From Burkholderiales bacterium (GTDB lineage Bacteria; Pseudomonadota; Gammaproteobacteria; Burkholderiales; Usitatibacteraceae), in contig JANYDB010000094.1 in assembly GCA_025359985.1 (NCBI GenBank), positions 1-32,576 of the forward strand: a stretch of DNA of 32,576 nt, in the 5' to 3' direction. This document shows positions 7,713 through 16,748 of this stretch, piece by piece. Positions within the stretch are counted from its first letter, which is position 1. Every line of letters begins with the position of its first letter. Below the pieces are notes generated by a model. The model saw only the letters and a program-made list of their open reading frames with translations. It ran no database searches and was not told where the DNA came from. The position numbers and the translations under genes were made by a program.

Positions 7713-9268
7713 GCCGTTTCGGTCGGCAAAGACGGTAGCTCGATATCGTCCTGTTGTTTAATCGTATCCGGGCCGTCACCGGTCTTTTTACGTTTGCGGC
7801 GACGTTTTTTCTTGGGGTCGTCGTCTGGCAGCAGCATGGTTTCGCGCACATCCTCATCGGCGAACTGAAATTTTTCCCACCACTCGGCCACCTCAGTGGA
7901 CGCATCGCCGGCCGCTGCACGGAGCTCAAAAAAATCATAACAGGCGCGAAAACGGGGATGACTCAAAGTGCGATGCGCCTTGGCTTGCGAACGCTGCAAA
8001 AAACGTGGCTGCGCCAACCATAACTCTTTTATCATCACATCAAAGCGACGTGGAATGGCCAGGGTTTTACGCTGCATCTCCAGCGCATCATCCATAGCTT
8101 CATGCATCGCTTGAAGAGTGCGCATACTGCCAGCCTCAAGTGCCTGCTGGCGTTTTTGCATCGGAAACCAGAACAGTGCCGCAAATAAAAACGCTGGCGA
8201 TACCCCTTTATCATCGGCAATACGCTGATCTGTACGTTGCAATGCAAGCGTTACAAACGGGCGACTTTCTTCGTTGTTCAATAAACTGTCAATCACCGGC
8301 AATAATTGTTGGTGCAGACCCAGCGCATGTAATTTTTCAATGCATAACAGCGAATGCCCGGACAGCAATAGCTTTAGCATCTCGTCAAACAGCCGAGCGG
8401 ACGGCACGTTCTCCAGCAGCGGCGATAATTCAGCAATGGGCTTCATGGTAGCGGCATCGATCGCAAAGCCCAGCTTGCCTGCCAGGCGTGCTGCGCGCAA
8501 CATGCGCACCGGATCTTCACGATAACGCTCTATCGGGTCACCAATCATTACCACGCGCTTTTTTTGAATGTCAGGTACTCCACTTACGTAATCCCAAATT
8601 TCTTGCCGTGACGGATCGTAAAACAGCGCGTTCATTGTGAAATCACGACGGATCGCATCTTCTTCCTGTGAACCAAACACATTATCACGCAGCAAACGGC
8701 CATGTTCGTCTGCCTGCGAAACTGGGCCGAGCGGCAGATTGCGTCGGCCATCACGTGGCCTACGACGTGAGCGCTGCTCTGACTCAATATCGTCTGGCGC
8801 TAGCTCATTCGTTTGTGCGCTCGTGTTGGTTTCAGGTTCAGTGTCAGCAGCTTCGCTTGCCAGGGCGCCACTCGCATCACCCGCGCCACGAAAAGTAGTG
8901 ACCTCAATTGTTTCTGGCCCAAACATAACATGCACAATGCGAAATCGGCGGCCAATGATTCGTGAGCGACGAAATATCTGGCGAACCTGTTCAGGCGTCG
9001 CACTGGTGGCAATATCGAAATCTTTGGGATGTCGGCCCAGCAGTAAATCGCGCACCGCACCGCCCACTACAAACGCTTCGTATCCGGCCTGCTGAAGGCC
9101 TTCGCAGATACGCAAAGCCGCTTCAGAAATATCACGGCGATCAATCCCATGTTCGGCTTGCCGGTAAATGCGCAGCTCGTGAGATTGAGCTCCAACTTTA
9201 ACCGAGCGCGCAGCTCCACTTCTGCTCTTGGCACCGCCAAATACTTTTTGAATCAGTTTTTTGATCAC
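7709..9268 (-). CDS. pcnB: Poly(A) polymerase I
   Basis: Adds 3' poly(A) tails to RNA and so promotes decay. The 519-residue protein has the class II nucleotidyltransferase core VVGGAVRDLLLGR (residues 67-79) with catalytic DFD (83-85), then LLRDNVFGS, RRDFTMNALFYD and RYREDPVRMLRAARLAGKLGF. These distinguish it together with the long C-terminal region from a CCA-adding enzyme, though the two are hard to separate by core alone. Between TTFRG and LLRDN it has about 63 residues (129-191), Glu/Thr- then Arg-rich, where E. coli has about 19. The C-terminus is strongly basic (KKKRRRKRKK), as is usual for RNA-binding PAP tails. It is flanked by 4-nt overlaps with the HAD gene and folK. Confidence 0.93.
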   Translation of the reverse strand: MIKKLIQKVFGGAKSRSGAARSVKVGAQSHELRIYRQAEHGIDRRDISEAALRICEGLQQAGYEAFVVGGAVRDLLLGRHPKDFDIATSATPEQVRQIFRRSRIIGRRFRIVHVMFGPETIEVTTFRGAGDASGALASEAADTEPETNTSAQTNELAPDDIESEQRSRRRPRDGRRNLPLGPVSQADEHGRLLRDNVFGSQEEDAIRRDFTMNALFYDPSRQEIWDYVSGVPDIQKKRVVMIGDPIERYREDPVRMLRAARLAGKLGFAIDAATMKPIAELSPLLENVPSARLFDEMLKLLLSGHSLLCIEKLHALGLHQQLLPVIDSLLNNEESRPFVTLALQRTDQRIADDKGVSPAFLFAALFWFPMQKRQQALEAGSMRTLQAMHEAMDDALEMQRKTLAIPRRFDVMIKELWLAQPRFLQRSQAKAHRTLSHPRFRACYDFFELRAAAGDASTEVAEWWEKFQFADEDVRETMLLPDDDPKKKRRRKRKKTGDGPDTIKQQDDIELPSLPTETA

Positions 9269-10005
9269 GCGTGATTGTCCACTAAAAGTGCAGTGGCGGC
9301 TAAATCTACACTGGGGCTTGCGCTTATGTTTAGACCCGCCTCAGCACGCAACGAAATAATCGGCCAGTCATGCGTGAGCGCATGCGCACGCAATGTCTCA
9401 TCCGGGTCTACCGCAACTGGATTCGTCACCATTTTGAGTAACGGCAAATCATTTAAAGAGTCGCTATAAAAATAGCTCTTGTCAAAATCTGCAAGGGTTT
9501 TGCCTCTCTCAGCAAGCCAGGAATTGATACGCACCACCTTACCTTCTTTAAACGAGGGTACATCCACCGAGCGGCCCGTGTACCGACCTTCAATTTTCTC
9601 TGCCCGGCAGGCGATTAAATTTTCGATGCCAAGGCGCTGCGCAATAGGTTCGGTCACGAATGCATTGGTCGCCGTGATGATGACTGAGAGATCCCCACTG
9701 GCTTGGTGCTGGCGCAGCAGCGGCCAAGTGGCGGCGTGGATCATGGTCTCAATTCGGGTTTGCATAAAACGCTGTCGCCATACGCTGAGCTCGTGATCGG
9801 TCTTACCCTTGATCGGAGCTAACGCAAACCTTAAATAGTTTTGAATATCAAGCGATCCTGCTTGGTAGTGCGCATAATATTCATCATTTTTGCGGCGAAA
9901 TTCGGCCGCATTTACAATGCCCTCAGCCACTAAAAATTCGCCCCATGCATGGTCACTGTCGCCATGAAGCAGGGTGTTATCAAGATCAAATAACGCTAGA
10001 TTCAT
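9265..10005 (-). CDS. HAD-IB family hydrolase (phosphoserine phosphatase-like)
   Basis: A 246-residue cytoplasmic phosphatase with motif I FDLDNTLL (Asp7 nucleophile, Asp9), motif II ITATN, a motif III lysine in SFKEGK, and motif IV YSDSLNDLPLL. This is the SerB-like HAD subfamily IB found between hda and pcnB in many betaproteobacteria. The physiological substrate is not known from sequence. ATGA overlaps join it to hda (10002-10005) and pcnB (9265-9268), so the three genes form a translationally coupled unit. Confidence 0.88.
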   Translation of the reverse strand: MNLALFDLDNTLLHGDSDHAWGEFLVAEGIVNAAEFRRKNDEYYAHYQAGSLDIQNYLRFALAPIKGKTDHELSVWRQRFMQTRIETMIHAATWPLLRQHQASGDLSVIITATNAFVTEPIAQRLGIENLIACRAEKIEGRYTGRSVDVPSFKEGKVVRINSWLAERGKTLADFDKSYFYSDSLNDLPLLKMVTNPVAVDPDETLRAHALTHDWPIISLRAEAGLNISASPSVDLAATALLVDNHA

Positions 10006-10796
10006 AAAGATCGGGTTGGGATGGTTAACTGCAGATTGGTTAGTGAATTTGGGGATGGATTAGCGGATAGGGTTGGCAATGAATTTACCAACGAGCCTGA
10101 ACGCGAACTTGACAACTCTGGCTGCGAAATTTCGCGAAGTAGTGGCAGCGTAATTTCACGCCCTGTTTCAAGCGAATGAATATCTAACGCATCCAGCATG
10201 GCAATCAGTGAAGCCATATCCCGCCTCGTATGACGCAGCAAATAAGCAATCACCTCTTCACGCAAGGTAAAGCTCCGCGTCTTCGCATGTGCTCTTAAAG
10301 CGGCAGCCTTTTCGGTCTCGCTGAGCGGATGCAATTGAAACACAAGGCCGGAGCCCAAACGGCTAGAAAGCTCCGGGCGCAGCGCCAGGTCACGTGGTGC
10401 GGCGATGCCAGCTACGATGACCCGGGAAGAATTTTGGGGTTCTCGGGGTTCATTGATACGATTAATCAAATTAAACAGTCTTACTTGCTGAACATCGGTA
10501 AGACTCTGTACATCATCAACTACGTAGCGCAGCCTTTCCTGAATTTCAGTTTCCAGATCGACGGCTGTTAAAAAAAGTGTGTCTTCGATATTAGTAAGCG
10601 AGCGTAACAAATGAGTTTTACCACTGCCTGATGCGCCCCAAAAATACAGAATTTTGCTGCTATTTATAGCGATTGAACCAGACAATAATGGTGAGCCATC
10701 CTTGCAGCTTTGCAGGGCTTCTGCATTACGGCCCGACACAAAATTATCGAAAGTCGGGGTCGGTGCGGGAATGAGATCGAGGATGAGTTGTTTCAC
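10002..10796 (-). CDS. hda: DnaA-homologous regulator Hda
   Basis: Stimulates hydrolysis of DnaA-bound ATP together with the DNA-loaded sliding clamp. The start is placed at GTG 10796, giving about 264 residues: the protein then opens VKQLILDL, a clamp-binding-type motif at the N-terminus as in other Hda proteins. The 32 residues further upstream look non-coding. Walker A GASGSGKT is at about residues 54-61 and a Walker B-like VVDDV at 92-96; RPELSSRLGSGLVFQL is the sensor region. The last ~40 residues (Ser/Asn/Leu-rich) extend beyond the usual LLREI end. A TATAAT at 10808-10803 sits about 6 nt before the GTG, so the mRNA is probably leaderless. Confidence 0.9.
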   Translation of the reverse strand: MKQLILDLIPAPTPTFDNFVSGRNAEALQSCKDGSPLLSGSIAINSSKILYFWGASGSGKTHLLRSLTNIEDTLFLTAVDLETEIQERLRYVVDDVQSLTDVQQVRLFNLINRINEPREPQNSSRVIVAGIAAPRDLALRPELSSRLGSGLVFQLHPLSETEKAAALRAHAKTRSFTLREEVIAYLLRHTRRDMASLIAMLDALDIHSLETGREITLPLLREISQPELSSSRSGSLVNSLPTLSANPSPNSLTNLQLTIPTRSL

Positions 10797-10802
10797 GCAA
10801 GA

Positions 10803-10808
10803 ATTATA
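10803..10808 (-). promoter_or_regulatory. -10 box of hda, placing transcription start at the GTG
   Basis: A perfect TATAAT on the minus strand (10808-10803) is followed by TTCTTGC and then the GTG start; the expected +1, 6-8 nt downstream, falls on or within a base or two of the start codon. No Shine-Dalgarno fits between. No good -35 hexamer is visible at 16-18 nt. Confidence 0.6.
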
Positions 10809-10898
10809 GCGTATGCCGCCTGACTGCCACGCAGTTGCTGGCTCGGTTACAGCAGCAGGACGCAACCGGAAGGCGCGACAATGCGTTAACAAGCTGCC

Positions 10899-10932
10899 AA
10901 AAAATAAAAACGGCCCGTGTTGCCACAGGCCG
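10899..10932 (-). terminator. Rho-independent terminator of the TonB receptor gene
   Basis: On the minus strand CGGCCTGTG pairs with CACGGGCCG (9 bp with one G-U pair) around a GCAA tetraloop and is followed by TTTTTATTTTTT. It lies 38 nt after the receptor stop codon and upstream of the hda promoter, insulating hda from the receptor transcript. Confidence 0.9.
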
Positions 10933-10970
10933 CTTTCTAAACATACAAAATCAACTTACAAAACTCGCGA

Positions 10971-13900
10971 TTAAAACTCGTAACGGATCGTTGCCTGTAA
11001 AGCCCACTGTGATTCGCCACGTTGCTGACGGGTCACAAAGTCATCTGCTTTTGCATTCACGCTGTAAATGTAGCGGCCTTGTGGATCAATACCCACCACA
11101 TTAACGAAAGAACGCGGGTTACCACCATTGCTTGCAAAGGGCACTTCATCAATACGGCCCCATCTTCTGTTCATCATATTGCCCACGTTTAAAAAATCGA
11201 GGGTGAAAACCGCTTTATGACCTTGAATAAAACCAGGCAATTGTTGGCTAATACGCATATCAACACTGTTAGTCCAAGGCGAGAAGCTTTCATTACGCTT
11301 GATCACTCCACCAGCAGCATCTTTCAGCGCTTTGTTACTATTAACAACACTCCAGAACCGATTTTCATTGGTCTTGTCTGTCGCCGTATCACCCAGGAAC
11401 ACCACATCGCCTGAGCCAGGTGCTTTCGGGACGTACATTAAATCATTGCCACCCAAGCCATCACCATTGGCATCGTTTGCATAAGTCCAGCTATACGGTT
11501 TACCGGTACGGCCTTCGTAAAATACGCCGACCGTTGTTTTGTATCCGCCGCCAAACAAGGCTTTATTCCAATTGAGCGATCCATTGAAACGATCTTTTAC
11601 CAAATAGGCTGAGTTAGCAGCCACATTTTCGTTAGGGTTGAAAACTGAACGTGCGGCCCAGTTTGAGTTCGATACCGAACTAGTCAGCCCGCTGACTTCA
11701 GTGGCATCTGTATACGTATAAGCCAACGACCATTTGAAGTTTTTCAGAAACTGACCACTTAACGAAACCGTCGCCAAATTGCCACCGCCCTCCTTAGTCT
11801 TCGTCGCTTGCAATACATTGGCAAAAGCGGGATTGCTTAAAGCACGAGTGCGGTTATCAACACTACAAATTGCACCCGTAGTAAGACGCGTACCGCCCGG
11901 AGTCCAGCACACAGGATTGTATGCAGTCGGGGTAAAAAATTGCTGACGACCATCACTACCAATACGGGTTGGAGCGCCCAAGTTTAAATGCTGGTAGTAA
12001 AGTCCTGAATTTGTCTTGGTATAAAGATACTCAATACTGGCCACGATTCCCCACCATGGAAGCTCATGTTCAAACGCCAGATTAGCTTTCCAAACCGACG
12101 GCTGGCCTAGCCCGTTTTCAAGAAAATCAACGTTAGCCGCTGGTGCCGCACCCGGGAAATTAGTGATTTGCGCACCCGGGTTTGGGCTGAAAACACCGCC
12201 CGCGGCAGGGCATGCTGCAAAGTTACCGCCGCAACCCACAATGCGCGTTGCTACACCCGTATTCGAAAACGAATTGGATAACCAGACGTTAGCTGCTGAG
12301 CCTTGAAACAAACCTGCACCACCGCGCAACTGCATGGGACGCTTGGTATCGAAGGTGTAATTAAAACCAAAGCGCGGCTGAAATAAGTTCTGACCGTCGA
12401 TGGTATTGGTATTGTCCAAACCAAAGCCGCCAGACTCACGTACCAGCGTCGTGCCATTCAAACTACCGGCTACACGGGGTGCAGCCGCGGCATTGTTACG
12501 CAACGGACGCTGGCTAATTCCAGGCGTATCCAAACGGACACCAAACAACAGCGTCAGGTTGGGATTAACAGTCCAGGTATCCTGCAAAGCAACGCCATAG
12601 TTTTTCAAGTTGAAGGTCGAGATACCGTCGCTGAGTGAGCCACCTGCTTGAGCGGGCACTTGCACCGCGTAAGTGTTAGGGCGACCGCGGTTAAAGTTTT
12701 CCAGGACGGCGGCTTCAACTTGTGCGGCCGTGGCGGTGGCACAGTTGATGGGACCGAAAGTATAGGTATAGGTTGCACTACTGTTTTGGCAGTTGAAAGT
12801 GTAGTTGCCGTTGGTATCCTGCAAAAACGCGTTGAAAATTTTGTTGTCCTGATAATCCGTTGCCAATTTCAGTTCATGCGCGCCCAATAACCAGTTGGCA
12901 CCGAAATAACCATCAAAGGTTTTGGTGTCGAGTACGTTGGTTTGCCGGCTACGTTCAGTGCCGAACAGAATATTGCGAGTCCCTGCTGGAACAGTGGAGG
13001 GCGTGCCAGCCGGCAGTGCTCCTGTAAAGCTCAGTGAGACTTGTGGTAGGTTCGATGCATTTTTGGGCTCGCTGTGATAATTACGCTGCGACACTTTGGC
13101 TTCGGTTGACAGCGTTGGCGTCCAATCCGCGAACCATTGACCGACGGTGGTTTCGATCGTCTTGTTTTGTAAATACCAGTGCGAACTTAACGACAACGCA
13201 GTGTTTGGCGTTGGAAAAAAGTTCGGGAAAATCGGCTCTGATTGCTCAGTTTTGGTGTAGCGAAGACTTGCACGATGGTTAGCGCTAATATTCCAGTCGA
13301 GTTTGGCTAACGTATCTTTTACAGACAATTCACCGGGTGTTACCTCTGATGTACCAATGTCGATACCATATTTGCTGCTGGCTAGGGCTTGCGCGCTGGC
13401 GATCGCTGTTGGCGTAATGCCGATCACGTTAGGCTGTGAGCTGCCCAATGGCCCAACGGTTGGCGCACCACGGGTACTTTTCAGCTCTTCATATCCTAAA
13501 AAGAAAAACAGTGTGTCTTTTATGATCGGGCCGCCGAACGTAACACCTTTAGTTGTTTCTTTGAATACCGGCGCATAAGAATAGAGATCAGTGGCACGGC
13601 TGTAGCGTTGGCCCACCCAATTATTATTACGAGTCACATACGAAAGGCTCCCTTTATAATCGTTGGTGCCTGACTTGGTTACCGCGTTGATACCACCGCC
13701 GGTGTATCCAGTTTGAGTTACATCGTAGTTGGAGACGTTAACCTGTACGGATTGGATCGCATCAATTGAGATCGGCTGCTTGAGTGTCGGCAAGCCGTTC
13801 GATTCCAAACCAAAGGTGTCACTGATCGTAACGCCGTCAATTGTGATCTTGTTAAAGCGTGAATTTTGTCCGCCAACCGAAATTTCCCCACGCTCTTTAT

Positions 13901-14423
13901 CGGTCTGCGAGACCCGGGAATCAAGGCGCGCATAGTCTTGCAAATTACGCTGAATGGATGCGAACGCATCCAAATCGGCGCGGCTAACGTTGGTGCCAGC
14001 ACCCATTGCGGTGTTGCTAAATTTATCGGAAACATCGGCTTTACCAGTAACCACAATCGTGTCCAGGGACGTCGCTTTAGAGCCAAGCTTGGTATCCAAG
14101 CTCGCCGTTTCAGCTAGCTGTAGATAGACGTTTTCACGTTTTTCGACTACGCCGCCTTGCACAATCGTGATCGTGTACGGCCCACCAACGCGCAATCCAC
14201 GCACGCTATAACGGCCTTCAGAATCCGCCGTCACAGTATTAACTGAACCCGACTCCACATGAAGAATGGTGACCTGCGCACCGGTTGCCGGTTTGCCATC
14301 TGTACCCGTAATACGGCCTGCGATAGCCGAGCTGGTGTTCTGCGCGATGGAGGGTGCTGCGACGAGCGCCAGTGCCATGCATACAGCTACATGAGAAAGC
14401 CTAACCCGATTGGGATTGATCAT
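10971..14423 (-). CDS. Oar-like TonB-dependent receptor with N-terminal carboxypeptidase-regulatory domain
   Basis: Outer-membrane active-transport or adhesion-type receptor of 1150 residues. A signal peptide ends PSIAQ (residue 28). A carboxypeptidase-D regulatory-like domain (about 33-115) follows: IAGRITGTDGKPATGAQV, GRYSVRGLRVGGPYT. Next come a TonB-box-like LDTIVVTG (120-127) and a plug domain (about 135-250) with VGGQNSRFNKITIDGV and GGGINAVTKSGTN. The long barrel ends ATIRYEF with the terminal Phe needed for BAM-dependent insertion. The architecture matches the Oar group rather than siderophore receptors; the substrate is unknown. An AGGAC motif precedes the ATG. No dedicated ExbBD, TonB or regulator gene is adjacent. 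Confidence 0.9.
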   Translation of the reverse strand: MINPNRVRLSHVAVCMALALVAAPSIAQNTSSAIAGRITGTDGKPATGAQVTILHVESGSVNTVTADSEGRYSVRGLRVGGPYTITIVQGGVVEKRENVYLQLAETASLDTKLGSKATSLDTIVVTGKADVSDKFSNTAMGAGTNVSRADLDAFASIQRNLQDYARLDSRVSQTDKERGEISVGGQNSRFNKITIDGVTISDTFGLESNGLPTLKQPISIDAIQSVQVNVSNYDVTQTGYTGGGINAVTKSGTNDYKGSLSYVTRNNNWVGQRYSRATDLYSYAPVFKETTKGVTFGGPIIKDTLFFFLGYEELKSTRGAPTVGPLGSSQPNVIGITPTAIASAQALASSKYGIDIGTSEVTPGELSVKDTLAKLDWNISANHRASLRYTKTEQSEPIFPNFFPTPNTALSLSSHWYLQNKTIETTVGQWFADWTPTLSTEAKVSQRNYHSEPKNASNLPQVSLSFTGALPAGTPSTVPAGTRNILFGTERSRQTNVLDTKTFDGYFGANWLLGAHELKLATDYQDNKIFNAFLQDTNGNYTFNCQNSSATYTYTFGPINCATATAAQVEAAVLENFNRGRPNTYAVQVPAQAGGSLSDGISTFNLKNYGVALQDTWTVNPNLTLLFGVRLDTPGISQRPLRNNAAAAPRVAGSLNGTTLVRESGGFGLDNTNTIDGQNLFQPRFGFNYTFDTKRPMQLRGGAGLFQGSAANVWLSNSFSNTGVATRIVGCGGNFAACPAAGGVFSPNPGAQITNFPGAAPAANVDFLENGLGQPSVWKANLAFEHELPWWGIVASIEYLYTKTNSGLYYQHLNLGAPTRIGSDGRQQFFTPTAYNPVCWTPGGTRLTTGAICSVDNRTRALSNPAFANVLQATKTKEGGGNLATVSLSGQFLKNFKWSLAYTYTDATEVSGLTSSVSNSNWAARSVFNPNENVAANSAYLVKDRFNGSLNWNKALFGGGYKTTVGVFYEGRTGKPYSWTYANDANGDGLGGNDLMYVPKAPGSGDVVFLGDTATDKTNENRFWSVVNSNKALKDAAGGVIKRNESFSPWTNSVDMRISQQLPGFIQGHKAVFTLDFLNVGNMMNRRWGRIDEVPFASNGGNPRSFVNVVGIDPQGRYIYSVNAKADDFVTRQQRGESQWALQATIRYEF

Positions 14424-14793
14424 GGTGATAGTCCTGAAAAATAAATAAAAGGCGAGTTAGCCAACAGAAAATGCGTTTGCTAAAAAATTAAATACGTCCT
14501 GCTAAAGTTAGTATTCGCCTAAGTGTTTGGCTTGGTCTTTACTTCAGCATTTGCGATGTATTTACAGTGCATACTTTTGTACAAACCACTTTGTAGCGTG
14601 GAAGTATGACGGATTCATGACCGCTTGTGAATCGCGCCGATCATGAAGCAATTGCCCCAAGCTGAATTACTTCAACTACTACAATGACTTCAGCTAAACA
14701 GCTTGCTTAAGACCTTAGGTTCGAATGACTTATTAAATAAAAAATAAGGTTTTTCCTCCTACCTTTTGTTGCGCTTTTGCAACACCCTAATTC
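14424..14793. other. 370-bp intergenic region, 5' of the TonB receptor gene
   Basis: No ORF worth calling. It contains the receptor's ribosome-binding region (AGGAC) next to 14424 and, at the far end, a hairpin after the nucleotidase gene. Several AT-rich stretches could serve as the receptor promoter, but no -35/-10 pair with good spacing stands out. Confidence 0.6.
14735..14765 (-). terminator. Weak terminator candidate after the 5'-nucleotidase gene
   Basis: On the minus strand AAGGT and ACCTT form a short 5-bp stem (14765-14761 with 14750-14746) followed directly by ATTTTTTATTT. A second small hairpin (GTTGC/GCAAC, 14768-14783) precedes it. Stem strength is low. Confidence 0.4.
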
Positions 14794-16572
14794 TCAATTT
14801 AAGCGAATCAAACGCGAACCCAACGCAGGCGGCATGTAAGGCGATGATGAATTCGCTGTAAAGAACTGCACCAGCGCTTCCAGATCGAGCACGCTCACCT
14901 GTCGCTCTGTACCCTCGCGGAACACGGTATAACCCTCGCTGCCCCCCGCCACAAAGCTATTGGCGGTGACGCGATACTGTAGATCGGCTTGGATCAATGT
15001 GTGATTGAGGCGCATCGTGCCAGGCACGATGCGTTCACCACGCGGCTTTATCGCATCCCAGCTATAGCTAAAACCTTTGGAAACGCCCAACAGACGCGGT
15101 CTTTCGCCCAAGCTGGCGGTCAGAAACTGCTGTTCCAAAATCGCTTTAATTTGGGCGCCGGTTAAGGTCATGGTGATGAGATCGTTCTGGAACGGCTGCA
15201 CTTTGAAAAGTGCGCCATAACTCACGCCGCCACTGGCGGTGGGAATAATCGGCGCACGCAGGCTGCCCGGATTGTTAAACGCAATGACGGCGCCGCCTTT
15301 ATCAGGTGCGGTAGTCGCAAATAGATGTGCATCCGCGATCAAATTACCGAGCGTGGATTCGCCGGCATGATTAGCAACCAAGCTGATTTCGCTGGCAACT
15401 AGGGCGATTTCATTACTCTCCAGCGGCTCGGCTAGCTGCGAATATTTATCCACCAGCGCGGCCAGCGCAGCATCTTTCGGGCCATCGGGATCGACCACCC
15501 TGTTGTTCGCGCGCTTTGCCGTAACTTTGCGCGTAGCACGATCAATCGTAAGATCAATTTCGGTGACAAGCGTACCGTAGCTGCCAGCGCTGGTGACCAG
15601 TTTGTCCGCCACATTGCAAATATAGTAACGATGCGTATGCGCTGTCACCACCACACTGACATCGGCGGGCAATTGCTCCGCAATCTCGCGCCCGCGACCA
15701 CTAAAATCAACGCATTCATTGATACCGCCCGATTGCACCCCGCCTTCATGAACGACCACTACGATGGTTTCGATACCCTGCATTTTCAGTTCGGGAATAA
15801 GCGCTTTTACCGTATCCACCTCGTCATTAAAAGTCAGGCCAGCCGTGCCGCCTGGCCGCACAATTGCCGGTGTATCACGCAGTGTCATACCAATAAAGGC
15901 AATCTTGATGCCTTCAAATTCTTTGATCCCGTAAGGCGGAAAAATCGTTTTACCGGTGGCGTTTTCAACGACGTTAGCCGCCAAGAATTGAAAATTTGCG
16001 CCTTTGTACGGCTCACGTTTTCCGCAGTCCGGTAATTTCGTTTTGCCATTGATGGCACAGCCGCCTGCCTGCAGGCGTTTCAAATGTTCTGCGCCGTAAT
16101 CAAATTCATGATTGCCCACCGAATGAAAATCCAGCCCGATCAGATTCATCGCCTCAATCGTCGGCTCATCTTTAAATAAGGCGGACAGTAGCGGCGTCGC
16201 CCCGACCATATCTCCGGCTGTGATCACGGCGTAGTTCGGATTTTTCGCTTTAAGGGTTTTAATAAGGGCTGCGAATTGCGCCACACCGCCCGCCGCATCA
16301 TAGCGAATGCCAGTGGCCTGTGTCGCATCCGGCACGGGCACACGATTGGACGGTGTTTTTAGGTTGCCATGAAAATCATTGAACGCAATCAGTTTGACTT
16401 CCAAGGGCGCTTGCCGCACCGCTGTCTGCTGAAGCGGGGGTGCCATGGCACAGCCAGAGAGCGTACCGACAGCGGTCACCATAATGACCGCGCCAGCTAT
16501 GAACCGATTATGCGATAAAGTTACCCACGCGGGCAATGCTAGCAGGGATAGTGAAAACGTTTTCTTGGACAT
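14794..16572 (-). CDS. 5'-nucleotidase / bifunctional metallophosphatase lipoprotein (UshA family)
   Basis: Envelope-anchored enzyme that removes phosphate from nucleotides and related compounds. The 592-residue protein has an N-terminal hydrophobic segment ending in a lipobox LSGC (Cys41), so it is probably lipidated. Metal-binding motifs of the calcineurin-like domain are FNDFHGN (64-70), GDMVG (120-124), GNHEFD (153-158), HEGG (275) and AHTHR (311-315). The C-terminal nucleotidase domain has STLGNLIADA, FNNPGSLRA, a LFKVQPFQNDL motif and GSEGYTVF. The metal motif reads AHTH instead of the commoner GHTH, a variant I have seen in one branch of the family. It is divergently placed from the nucleoside transporter, which fits nucleotide scavenging. 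Confidence 0.9.
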   Translation of the reverse strand: MSKKTFSLSLLALPAWVTLSHNRFIAGAVIMVTAVGTLSGCAMAPPLQQTAVRQAPLEVKLIAFNDFHGNLKTPSNRVPVPDATQATGIRYDAAGGVAQFAALIKTLKAKNPNYAVITAGDMVGATPLLSALFKDEPTIEAMNLIGLDFHSVGNHEFDYGAEHLKRLQAGGCAINGKTKLPDCGKREPYKGANFQFLAANVVENATGKTIFPPYGIKEFEGIKIAFIGMTLRDTPAIVRPGGTAGLTFNDEVDTVKALIPELKMQGIETIVVVVHEGGVQSGGINECVDFSGRGREIAEQLPADVSVVVTAHTHRYYICNVADKLVTSAGSYGTLVTEIDLTIDRATRKVTAKRANNRVVDPDGPKDAALAALVDKYSQLAEPLESNEIALVASEISLVANHAGESTLGNLIADAHLFATTAPDKGGAVIAFNNPGSLRAPIIPTASGGVSYGALFKVQPFQNDLITMTLTGAQIKAILEQQFLTASLGERPRLLGVSKGFSYSWDAIKPRGERIVPGTMRLNHTLIQADLQYRVTANSFVAGGSEGYTVFREGTERQVSVLDLEALVQFFTANSSSPYMPPALGSRLIRLN

Positions 16573-16714
16573 ATGAACCCAGGCGCAAATTTAAAAAATA
16601 GGGAATCAGCAGCAGCACTGCAAATCCTGTCGGAGGCATATTCTAATCGCAGCCGCCGATCAACATGACAAGCTGTTAAAAAAACGCACTTAAGCCAAGT
16701 GTCCGTGCCGCAGG

Positions 16715-16720
16715 TATGAT
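16715..16720 (+). promoter_or_regulatory. -10-like hexamer of the transporter-peptidase operon
   Basis: TATGAT here overlaps the first in-frame ATG (16716), so that ATG would be upstream of the transcript. Transcription from about 16727 leaves a short leader with GGGAG (16736-16740) before the ATG at 16749, supporting the later start. The -35 is unclear. Confidence 0.4.
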
Positions 16721-16748
16721 TCAAAACTTGTTACCGGGAGATTACAAA

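Noticed and set aside
10797-10892. Upstream 32 codons of the hda reading frame
   Set aside because: They overlap the TATAAT box and show no similarity to Hda; the GTG at 10796 places the clamp-binding motif at the N-terminus as expected.
16716-16748. Upstream ATG for the NupC-type transporter
   Set aside because: It overlaps a -10-like TATGAT, whereas ATG 16749 has GGGAG at good spacing.
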